This document shows, piece after piece, positions 50,001 through 62,000 of a stretch of DNA of 64,000 bases. The position numbers and the translations under genes were made by a program. The stretch lies in contig NMRB01001741.1 in the NCBI GenBank assembly GCA_002633025.1, positions 1 through 64,000 on the forward strand, written 5' to 3'. The notes under the pieces were generated by a model that had not been told where the DNA came from, ran no database searches, and saw nothing but the letters and a program-made list of their open reading frames with translations. Each line of letters starts with the position of its first letter. The stretch's first letter is position 1. The stretch is from Notospermus geniculatus. Taxonomy: Eukaryota; Nemertea; Pilidiophora; Heteronemertea; Lineidae.

Positions 50001-53000
50001 GTCATGTACGTTCTTTAAAAATGACCCAGGAAGCCAAAACTATCTAGGAAGTAGTCTAATTCGCCCTAGGCCTGGCAACAAACAATGGTAGGCCTACACA
50101 TCAGGCAGGCATCATCCTGGTTTATTTTCCTACCTGTTCAGCAGCCCAGTTGGTAGGATGCCAAGACATCTGCATGACCTCCGGTACCTGAACATGGGGA
50201 ACCTACAAATCTGCCATGTTTGTTTACGGTTAATACTATGGCAACATGAAATAGTCACATGTTTTTGTTTTGATGTTATCAAAGTTCTTCTATGGTTGTT
50301 TCTACAGAATTTGATGACTGCCACTTTCTGATGTTAACTTATAAATTATGCTGAACCTGTGAACCGGTACATATTTTTTGCTCTGTCACATGTTGCACTT
50401 CTTTTTGCACAAGATACATCAAAACTTTGAAGTTTGTGCTGCTTGACATTCATGATGGATGTCAAAAACATGTGATTTGTGCTGGAATACTGTTTCCATA
50501 GCTTCTTGTGTCCAAAGTGGATGCATTTCTAAATTAATTTGTATCTCTCTCCCTCATAGACGAACGTCTAACTGCACTGCTTTTATATTTGACACTCTCG
50601 ACTTGGATGACATAAGGACGAGCGCGTATCTAAGGTAACACTTTGACAGAAAAAAGTCATTATACGCACTTCAAACATGTTCACAATTTGACTTCTTTAT
50701 TACTCCACATTTTAAATTTGCTCGTTCATTAGGATAACAATGGTATCTTTTAGCTGGTTGATTTTGATGAGTGCACCATGAGTTCTGCATTGATAACTAC
50801 CCCACGTTTTTACAATTTCATCACTTTTCGACTCAATTTCTCTGCATTGAGCACTAGTATATATCAAGGAATATTTCTTTGGTGTATTTAATATTTTGAT
50901 ATATTAATATTGCACTGTTATATTATCCTCTTGATTGACAGTCAATTAATTGACGGGATGGTGCATGATGTGCCGCCACATCACTAGGTCAATATGCTGT
51001 TGCATAAAAGTTGTGAAATACATTGCAAGTTGTTTCCAACCTCGTGAAAGTCATGGCAGGAAAGTACCATGGCTCTGACCACCTCGATGGCTGGTATTCA
51101 TAAAAGTTAGCAAATGCTTTTACTTTAGATTTGCACAGCAAGGTCAAATGTAAATGTACTACAAAACTTGAAGTAAAAGCATTTGCTAGCTTAATATGAA
51201 TATCAGCCGATGCCTATTTTAGATGAGCGTTTTGGAGACCGTTCACTATTGTGCAGTTGGTAGAGCAAGGGTTGATAATATTCACTGCCCTCTGGTAAAT
51301 GCCCAGCACTTTGCATTTCCACATCATTCATCATTTTTTCCCCAATCCATAATTGAATTGATCTAGGCTCCGCGGAATGAATTGTTGCTGTTTCTCTTTT
51401 AAGCAATATAAAATGAAGTAGCTTATCAATAGACTGGTTGATTGATTCCCAACGCCGCGACCGGGCTTTCATTTGCCGGATATCGTACGTCGTCCAATCA
51501 CGACTCCTGCAAATTCTGATATTTTCTCATCAGTTGCCTAATGATGCATAGCAATCATTTTGATTATGAATATCGGCTGGTATTGGAACATTTCCTTCCC
51601 AAGCTATTAACCCTTTACCTGACCAGGTTTGAAGAAAAACAGACCGTAGGCTATCATCCAAGTGAATTCATTACCAGCTTTTGTAGGCTTTACCACGGTG
51701 GCAGACTTCACTAACTAAATGCACACGTAGAATGTATCCTGATTTATGCCCACCATAAAAGGTCAAATTTTTCATCAAACTTTCTGAATATCCTCAATAA
51801 AGGCCCACATGTATGTCCCCCATGTACATGTACATGTTGGTCTGTACATGTACACATAGTCCTATATGTATATGCCCTGAATGTGAGTTTAAGACACCAA
51901 AATATGACCGTATATGATGGGCATTAGCTAATATTAATCCATTCACTGTTAACTACTGGTATTGATCTAATGAACTGCTGATCTCATTAATAATCGTTAA
52001 TCGACGAGGTAATTACTGGTCTGCACTCTTAGTAGGCCAGCACAAAATAACAGTAATTATATAAAATCAGTAACGCAATGTTTATAGATTGATGGGTGTC
52101 AATGCCTTGTTGATTTCAGTTCCTCTGCTTGCTGAATGTCAAATTTCAGTTGTTTTTTTTGCCTGGGTCTTCTGCATTGTGTTGCAATTGCATGGAGATA
52201 ATTTGGGGACATGATCGGTGGTCGGGAGAAATTGACAGGAACTCTCCAAAGTGAGGTGCCAGTTTTGTGAAAGCAATATGTCATGTTAACCCTTTTGGTG
52301 CCCTGTAGTGCAAGAGCACTATTGAGCTTTTCGACACCAACCAATCAAAAAAAGAACTTCAGCCCGTTGTCCTTGTAGGATTTTTTCTAGTACTAAAAAT
52401 TGACGCTCACAAAGGGTGATTTCGGTCATATGCCAGCCACCAATTGCCAAGCTGAAATGCATTATGAACACCCATTTAAACCCCATAAATTTTATTACGG
52501 TACTAGAAAAATCCTAAGTGGACAACGGGCTTTACTTACCGGTAACTTTTTGTTAATGAATTTCAAAGTGAACCAAATGAAAGTTAGGACAATATGAGAT
52601 ATTGAAAATATAGGCAGTTGACATGCCTATGATTTCTGTAATTTACAATCCCCCCTCCCCCCCGCCATTTTAGCAATATCTGACCCTTCTTCTTTCTTTC
52701 CAGTTTGAGCGAGAGTTACTTGGCCGTCAAAGGAGCAGCGCTGATCTTGCCACAATCTGAATGTTACCGAAGAGTCACCAAGGGGTCTCATGGGGGTAGG
52801 TATCGCAGCTGGAATAAAAATGGAAAAGACGGTTGAATCCAGACCTCTGAAGGAGGGAGACTTGTGTGTGTTCATGTGAAACATTTTGGTCAATATGGAG
52901 GCTCATGCTCGGCGTCCTTAACAGATAGGTGTCGTCCTGGGAGATGTGTCCACAAAGCAGGTTCCATTTACATGTACATACGGCGTGATTGATTAGAGAC

Positions 53001-56000
53001 GCTATTGATCCCCGACGGCGGTACATCACTGGCCAGTAGCAATAGTTCTGTATAGGGAATCATACAGTGTGTATTCGATGAGAGACAACTGCTTGATTGA
53101 CATTCAGGCCACGTGAGAAAATGTCATGGTTTCTTGACCAGGTTCGAATGTCTGTCCAATGTTATTTTCCCTTTCCTTTCTGGTAAATATTTGCTTCCCT
53201 GGACAAAATAAACATGCAGGTCAGAGGCTGGTGCCACCTGGTGAGAGGGCGACAAATCAACCTCACCAGCGGGATACCAAAAAGACATCCAGTGAATGGA
53301 AAGTACAGAATGGAGCATGTGTTCTGAGGACATTTATTGATCAGGCCTTCTCAATTTCATGTGACTGTTCCAAGTGCATGAAATTGAATATGAAAACGAT
53401 TGCGTGATCGTTATCAACTACCGTAGTTGAAATGTCTAAATCTATAATGTTGTCATTTTGTTCTGTTTATTGTTTCATTTACACTTTGGTAGTCATCTGG
53501 AGTGGAATGGGCTGGCCACATGTTGAAGCGAGGCCTAGGAGTAAAAGTGAATAAAAATGATAATGATGGTCTGGTCACCTGAACATAGAAGGCAGCACCT
53601 ACCAACCACTTAAAAGAGAGTGTACATTTCGCAGAATGTCACGCCTTATCACTTGAGAATATGTCTATTTGGCCTCATTTATGTTGTTTCCCTTTGATTG
53701 TTTATCTCTTTATAAAGACACTGATCTGGAGTATCTGGCGATATTCACATGAATTCAACTTGACATTTGTCTATCTATAACCAGCCAGCAGCTTGGGGTC
53801 AAATGTGGGTTTCCCCAGGTTGTGTGTCATCCAGGCGTTAGCTCTCCTTGTCGTTGATAAGGACAGCAATTGGTTTATTGTCCATCTAACATTTGAGTTG
53901 ACTGGTTGAGTACGTAGCTGTCTGCCGATATGACTATCTTGGATTTTCGTGAGTTTTCCTTTGTTACTTTGATGTCGTGGTGGCACAGTGGCAGCATCCA
54001 TAACTTACTGCCACCAATGGTTCCGCTGGTTCAGTCCCCAGTCATGCCAGTTGCTTTACGTAGTGAAGAGGTTGATCTTTCTTCGACATAGTAGTAGGTT
54101 TCTCCCGGTGCTTCAGTTTCCTCCTACATTACCAGGTACACAGGATTATGATGTCCCTATTACATGTACCGGTAGTTGGCGCTTGCATTCCTGAACTAAT
54201 TCAATGTTGATGGACTCTGTTGACTTCGATATTCACCTCCTGAAAGTTTCCTCGTTTTGTATCTGTGACGGTGTCTGATTCATGCAGAATGCAGCAGGTA
54301 CCTGCACAGTATTGGAATTCCTGCAGCATCCAAGTAGATAACTGGTTGTCTGTAACCCTGGGAATCTGTAATTTTGTCGCAATAATACGGTATAAAAAGA
54401 GGTCAGGGATATTGAAAGAGTAGTAAATGTCAATATACATAGCATTGACATTCCAGGGATGGACAAATAGTCTTGTTTGTGTTTGTGAGTTATATATCTG
54501 GAGGAGGTTTGTTCTGGATGATGCTTAATCAGCTTGTGTTAATTAACCCTTTCACTGCCGGCGGTGACAATTACTTCAAAAACAGAAAATGTACATAATT
54601 GCAAAGTTATGGTAACCCTGTCACGTAGGTGTTTATGTTTGCCTGGGGGGTCTGTTTAATCTAAGCATGGTCGATTATAGACATCAGAATATTGTGTTTA
54701 AATTCCAGTGGAAGACATCAGGTTGCCCAAGTCCCAGCGCCACCTATTGCCACTGTTAGCAATTCTACGAATTCGAACTCGTAGGTGACATTTTGTGCCT
54801 GCTCAATCATACTAATTCATGCCTCCCTGTTCTACACTATAATAGGAACCTGCATGTTCCACGGGGTTTTTGTCAAGAGGTGCCAACACAACGTAAACTG
54901 TACAGAATATGTTGTCCTCACCTTTTCTTACCCGAATATAGCCCTTCTTTATACTAACATGTGTTGAAAGTATCAAATGTTAGGGTGGCACAGTGGCAAC
55001 ATCCACACCTGTCACCTTTCAGGACACGGGTTCAATCCTTAGTCTTGAAAGAAGGGGTAGAGACAGCAGCATGCCTTTCTTTTTGGTCATGGTATCAGCT
55101 TAAAAGGTCCATCACTAGCACACAGATCTGCAGAAAGATAATGCAGAAGTCCATATGTACCGGAATCGGGCCGGATCTGTGTGCCAGTGAATGACGCTTT
55201 TAGGGGACCTTGACATGTTAATTGCTTGCGTCAAGTCCTTCAGTTCCAATCACTAACCAAAACATGCAACATCCACAGAGGTCTGAGCTCATTATTTTCG
55301 GTCCTGCAGGAATTACACAGCCCAGGTGAGGCTGTGGTGCCATATAGTGGAAAGATCTGGGGGAGCACTTTCTAAACGGGACCATTCCTCTCATAGTGGT
55401 GACAGTTTTGAAAAATGTAACCTTTTAGGTTTCCTAGTAATTTTAGTGGGATTTGTATGGGTTTGAACGTAGGCGTACATGTAGTAGGACAAAGCTGTGG
55501 AACCTAGAGATTATGTTGTATCTTCCTGGAATAGGGATGTGTAGGCCTATGTGGTCAAAAGCCATTTCATCATCCTGGCAGTGATCACTTTGGTCCATTG
55601 AAGTCTACCATAATTGGTTGATTGGCGGCTCATTATCCCATTAACAGGCTCAGGCTTCTGTGAGTGTATAATAGTCGTGATAGTGTTCAATATGCAACGA
55701 GTGTCTCTTCAAAAACAATCATATATCACTGGTGTTGTTGGTCAGCCTCTAGTTGGTGTAAAAAATGGTGAAAAAAGAGACGTTTCTGTGAAAAATAGGA
55801 AGTGTTTTGGTGAAATAGATGCTGTAATGGTTACATGAGCTGGTGTCATCATAAATGGGACAAGGTTGATCCATTTTTGGTGTTGATATTTATCAAGTGC
55901 ATGAAAAAATTGTATATTTAGAATAATTCGCATTTTGGACAGGCCATATATGTTAATGTTTTGATTTGATGGCAATAATACTATTGTCCCATAATTTGAA

Positions 56001-59000
56001 TGAGAAATGTTACGCTCTTTCATGGAAATGATGTAAATGCGACCAAGTGGCCATTCTGCTCCACACATATAATTCAGCCGCTGACTTCTGTCGTTGATTG
56101 AGTTCTTCTTGGGATGTTTAATATGGAGTTAGTTTACCACAGGACTCAGAGTTATCAAAGTGAAATGAACATCACATTTGACACATCTGTGGTCATCACC
56201 ATCAACTTCTCCACATACATTTCAGGAGACATCCAGAACCACCTCCAGTCCATGTTCTACCTTCTACGGCCTCAGGATACCATCAAAATCGTGAGTACCA
56301 GTACCGTTACAGAATTGTTGGTGCATCAAGTGGGAAAACGTTGAGACTTATTGACCTACCACATATGGTTGGAGCTGCTTTCAGATTGGAGTAGTTGAAA
56401 CATTGGCATTGTCACCTCTGACGTCCGAGGGTCGATCCCGGTCGGACCCATTCTTCGTGTGATAGAGAGAGCAACTGGACGTAGCATGTTTTTCCCAGGC
56501 ACTCGGATTTCTTCCTGCTGTATTTAGCGGGGGGTGGGGGGACAGTTGCCCCCCTCCGAGTCAACCAAAACACGTGATTTTCATGCGGATTTTGGGCAAA
56601 AAAACGACAAAAAAGTCTTCTGTCACGCGAGAGGCTTTTGCCACCCTCAGGATCAAAAAGCTAAATACGGCCCTGATTCACCTAGTATTGTGTATATTAT
56701 AGTCTGCATTATAATTAATGCTTGAAATAATAGGCAATCTGTCTGGTTTCCTCCTACAGGCTGTGAAGTTAGAGAGCGTCCTTGGCAACAATCGATATCT
56801 GGTGGTCGTATCTTGTATGGGACGACAGGACACAGAGGAGAGTTCAATCCTCGGCATTGACATAACGGACAAAGCTACAATAGGAATGGTGCTACCTATA
56901 TGGGCAGACATGACAATTAGACTTGATGGAGATGGGTAAGTGGTGAGCTAGGGCCTAGTTCTGTCAGCTGGCTGCAGCCCTTTGATAGTCTACCAAAGAG
57001 AACGTATTGAACAGACCTATCATCCAGTATGGATGTGTTGAATCAGACCATTCCTGTTGGGGGCAAGTCAGGGGTCTCAGAAGCAGTAGCAGGTGGCAAA
57101 TAGGCCCTTGCTCCATCGCTTGTACCCTGCTACTCCTGTCATTAAACCTAATAGAATTCCATAGCAAATCCACAGCAATTTGTGCAGTAAGTCAAATGTC
57201 CCCTCCTCTTTTGCAATGTTGAGACCTCTGACAATGTAGCATGTTTCTTTCAGTGGTTTTATGGTCACCTCCAATGAAAGAAGCTACATCCTAAAGCCAG
57301 TATCTGTGCAGGCCATGTGGTAAGTCATCAAACAGGAACAGCCTGGTCAGTGGGGGCAGTCATCAAACAGGAACAGCCTGGTCAGTGGGGCAGTCATCAA
57401 ACAGGAACGGCCTGGTCAGTGGGGGGGGGGGGCAGTCATCAAACAGACAGGAACAGCCTACAAATCAGAGGGTTAACATGTATTTCTTGACAATATTGGG
57501 TCAATTGAAGTTTTAATAACCTATTAAGTTTGTTTGTACCTCAGGCTTGATATTCTCCTCATGTAACACGTGCTTGTCCTAGATCGGTGATCAAATGCAA
57601 AAATTTCGAAGATGCAAGCAATTTAGAGTCGTACTAGGCTTTGTCCATGGGTCTATAAACACTGGTGCTGGCAAAAGTACTGATCTATACATCTGCTTTG
57701 ATGAGAAGGTGTACTGATCTATGTTCACCTGCTCTGATATGGTTGCCAGGGGAGAAAAATTTTAACAGTTTAATACGTGCGTAAGTGTGGTACTTTTTAA
57801 TGGGGGAAAATGTACTTTAAACAGAAACTGCATTGGGTGTGAATGCACCTTTAAGGCTACGTGATATTTACATGGTCATATTGACTAGATTCTCCGAGGT
57901 CATTCAAACCTTGAACAAAGACAATGATTTAGTCAAAATCAACAGATACATTAGGGTAAGATCTGTCATAAACCTGGCCTTGTAAGTGTTCTTGTTGTAG
58001 AGGTGGAAGTGACCAAGTCGCGCTGTAAATGTTGACGGGTATCTCTTTTGCACTCTCTCACAACTCACCTCAGTTCTCTCATGTCGATTTCAACATTTCA
58101 TTCTATCCTAGGTCGGCTCTACAGAGTTTATACAAGGCCCTGGACATCGCACGCACACATTACTACTTCGCTGGTGGACTGACACACACCTGGCTTGGGT
58201 TTTATGAGAGTAAGATCAACTCGGAGCGCCATGCCATCAATGAGTGGAACACCATGGAGGATGTCTCATCCCCAAAGAGTGACACCTTACTTCTCTCAGA
58301 TAAGTAAGTGGTTTCTTTAAAATATCAACTTCACCTCTGAATTGTATTGTGGGTTGAATTCTGATGCATCAAGCCACAGTGGTCTAGTATTAGTCTAGCA
58401 TGTAACTGCAGTGGTCTAATCGCTCGTGTCTGGCTGGCGGTCATGAGGTCCCAGGTTCAAATTCCACTGCGGGTGTGAGACTCTGGGCAGGTCTCTTTAT
58501 CTACCATACGTTGGCTTACTCCACCCAAGGGTATAAATGAGATGTCTCCGTCTGCGTGACAGAGGTGTTGGCAAAGGGTGGATCCACTTTTGATTTTCAG
58601 CTTTTAATCTAATGGTACTACGGCAAGTTTAATACTTGGTGGTTCATTCTTTCAGAGACAAAGACAGTCTGGAGTTTATCTTAAAGACCAAACTCAAGGA
58701 GGTTATGATGTCAGTGGATCTTGAGGATGTCACAAGTAAACAGGTGAGTGGCGCCCCACCCCTCCTGGAGGGGGCATCACGTTCACGGTTTATGTGGACT
58801 AGATCAGGCAGACTTCGCACTGGTCAATCTCTTATTATTTAGAATAAGAAATGAAATGAAATGGTTGTCAGATTGCCAGCTCATATGCGTTCACCTCAGA
58901 ATTCCTCAAAATAGAAAAGTTGCTTGTTGGATTTAACTTGTGAACTTTTGGCCCTTGTTTTGAATGAATGTTTCAAACGCGAATTTTTCTTTCCAGATCC

Positions 59001-62000
59001 GAAATCAGGTAGAAGCGACCATGGGAATGGATCTCGGCGAATACCGGAGCTTCATCGACGAGGAAATCTTGCTTATTTTTGGACAAATGGACTCGCCGTC
59101 GAAGATCTTTGACTACCTCTATCTCGGCTCAGAATGGAATGCTTCAAATCTGGAAGAGTTGAAAAATAACGGGTAAATATTTTGTATGGCATTTGATTTG
59201 ATGGTGAATCGTCCCTTGAGAGCCAACTCGCTGGAGATAATTCTCACCTCGAGAGGCAGCAGTCTTTTATTGTCCCCCGCAGTCGACAGACTGCAGGGGA
59301 CTTACAAACGGGTCTCGTCCGTCGTCCACAACACCAACCTCGACATATGATTACCACTTACACAGCGTGCAATGTACTCATCATACACAACATGCCGCCT
59401 GGAAACGAGGTCACGCTCCAGATTTGTTCGTCGATTTAGCAAAGAATGTGACCTTAATTAAATATAATCTCTGCATCAATAGTTCAACTGTAAACAGAAC
59501 AATAAATGAAAACATTACCAGTGTTTTTCTTATACTTTTAACTTCCTACGAATACAGAACGACAACCAAATTGCAATGTCGCGATTTGCCGTAAACCAGT
59601 CGTCTCACATCATGCAGCATGCTCAGTCACTCACACGTCGTCATGCACCTTCTGAACTGAATAAAAGTCACTTTTCTAGGGTGAAGTGCAGAAATCTTCG
59701 CTGCAAACTATTTATTGACCTCTTTCAGGATTGGAAAACTGCCACTAGGCCTACTTAGTTGGTTACAACTGGTGTACTTTGGAGAACATTTGGTGACATT
59801 CCACACCGGGTTTGTTTTCTGCTCTTCCACAGCACTGTTTTACAGTGTGTACATACCCTGTGCTGGCATAAAATAGGCCCAGCGATGTCAGACGCACACA
59901 CCGCCGTGGAGCTACACTGATCTGCATGCCACCCACACATGCACAACTACAGTAGGCCTACATCATATTGTTGATAGGCCTAGCTACATACTTGGTGACT
60001 TCAATATGCCCCCGCATCAAAAATAGCACACCTGCGGGGGACACAGCTTCTCTGATGCCTTGTTCCAGTTGTTTCTTTAACAGCTCTCATCCCTTCAATT
60101 TCAGAGTTGGTTATATTTTGAACGTGACAAGGGAAATTGACAACTTCTTCCCAGGAATGTTCGACTACATGAACATTCGGGTTTTCGACGTTGAGGAAAG
60201 CGACTTGCTTAAATATTGGGAGAAGACTTATAAGTTCATTAGGAAGGCAAAGTAAGCAATGTAGTTGATGTGAAATTTGTTTGTGTAGCCTGTAGTGTTG
60301 GTCTTGTCTTGTGACGATCTTGAGCTGTAGCTTTGATAAGGACCATCATTGACCATGACCATGACCGTATTTCTTGAAGTTCCTGGTCATCAGTGATGAC
60401 TTTTGTGTCCTTCCAGGAATCAAGGTTCAAAGTGTCTGGTACACTGTAAGATGGGGATAAGCCGGTCTGCTGCCACTGTAAGTTTTATTCAATGGGCTGT
60501 TGATCAAATTCAAATATAAAGCTCTTCAATTAGTTGTGGGAGATACATGTATTCACAGGAGGAAACCAGAGCCCTCCGTTGAGTGCTGCTTTTTACCAAT
60601 GGAGGGGAGAGCAGACGCCACTGTAGGCTTGATGTTTATCAGATTGAAGCAGAAATTTGACTTGCTTTTATTGCTCGCTTTAGGTGATAGCTTACGTGAT
60701 GAAGGAGTATAACTGGGGCATACAGGAAACGTTCAAGTACATCAAAGAGAAGAGAAGCGTTATCAATCCGAACAGGGCATTCCGTGCTCAGCTTCAGACG
60801 TACCAAGGAATATTGGATGCAAGGTATGCTGGGACAAAGACAGAGGTCATACCTCCTCTCCTCGTAGAATAGAACTTTCAATTCTGATTTGCCAGTATTA
60901 TCATCGCTATTTTGTCGTTTCCCTGCAATTTTCATGGATAAGCCCTCTCTGTTCACACTCAACAAATGGTAAATTGCCCATTGAGAGCCAACTCGTGGGA
61001 GAAATATCTCACGAAGAGTGGAGCCCTGAAACGCTGCTCCAGTTGAGTTTTTCTTGTGCAAGTGGCTCTCTATGGGCAACTCAACTTCGAGCAGTTCTTT
61101 GTGTCATTGGTCTCAGCGTAAGCCATAAGGGAACATACAATGGTGAATTGCCAATGAGAGCCAACTCATGGGGGAAATCCCTCACAAGGAGAGATGCCTT
61201 CAGTCTCCTCCAAGTCCTGATTCTTTGACCTTGGTATCATCCTTTACTCTTCGTTTCTGTTCTGCTTGCAGCCATTTCCACCATTCCTTTGATGCTGGCC
61301 TCTAGAGGTCTAAAACAGACAAATATTATCCCTGAATACTTCCTAACATGCACTTCCTTGGTTCTGGGTTTGAAACTAACTCATTAAATAGCATCACCAA
61401 ATGTGTCTGAAACAATACTTGGAAGCAATTTACATTGTATATTCTTATGTAGAAACAATGGGTTGTATGAATAAAGACTAGTAAATGCTTTTTCTTTATA
61501 TTTGTACAGCATTGCCTAGTGCATTTGTATTGCAAAATTCAAGTAAAAGCATTTACTAGTCTTTATTCATATGACCCAATGTGTTTTGGGCGGTGATGTG
61601 GTGGAATCTACAAATGTAATCTCTTGAGTTTGATAACCTCAGGGTGAAGGGAATTGAGTGAACTCTGAACACAGGTTTATGGTACAGAATCACTCATACG
61701 TGTAGTAAAAGTTTCATCCTTTTGGAGAATCCTGTTCTTCTGAAACAGTTGCTGAGCAACATGCAGTAAACTCTATACAGACTTCTGGTTTAAGTCTCTC
61801 AAGAGGTTTTCTAGTTTGTTTCTTGTCTAGATGTTGTTGGATATAGATTAAATGGCTAAGTTATAGGTTTTCTAATCCATCTTGTAATCAGGAGCACACC
61901 TTATAGCAGCAGTGGGTCAGCATCAATGCTACATGTATGTCATTACCAGTACTTAGTTTTAAGGAGAAACCGTTATTTCCTCACTGCAAATTTGTAAAAC

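Larger units (their letters stand above)
42323..50559 (+). other. SSH: Large first visible intron of SSH
   Basis: An 8.2-kb intron dominated by repeats: hairpin 42730-42800, AGGCGCC-family fragment 42945-42995, GGTGAGCT element 43784-44553, hairpin 44555-44661, and two direct repeats 44672-46544 and 46644-48521. A hairpin MITE lies at 48948-49060. No exon is seen. Confidence 0.7.

Noticed and set aside
53975-54150. tRNA gene
   Set aside because: A and B boxes are recognisable, but no cloverleaf with acceptor stem and anticodon arm can be built; it is a SINE-type remnant.
56114-56225. In-frame ATG (MELVYHRTQS) just before the SSH exon at 56226, as an alternative start
   Set aside because: A consensus acceptor at 56225 and phase agreement with exon 52704-52795 (SLSESYLAVKG) show that the coding sequence comes from upstream; the extension is intron.
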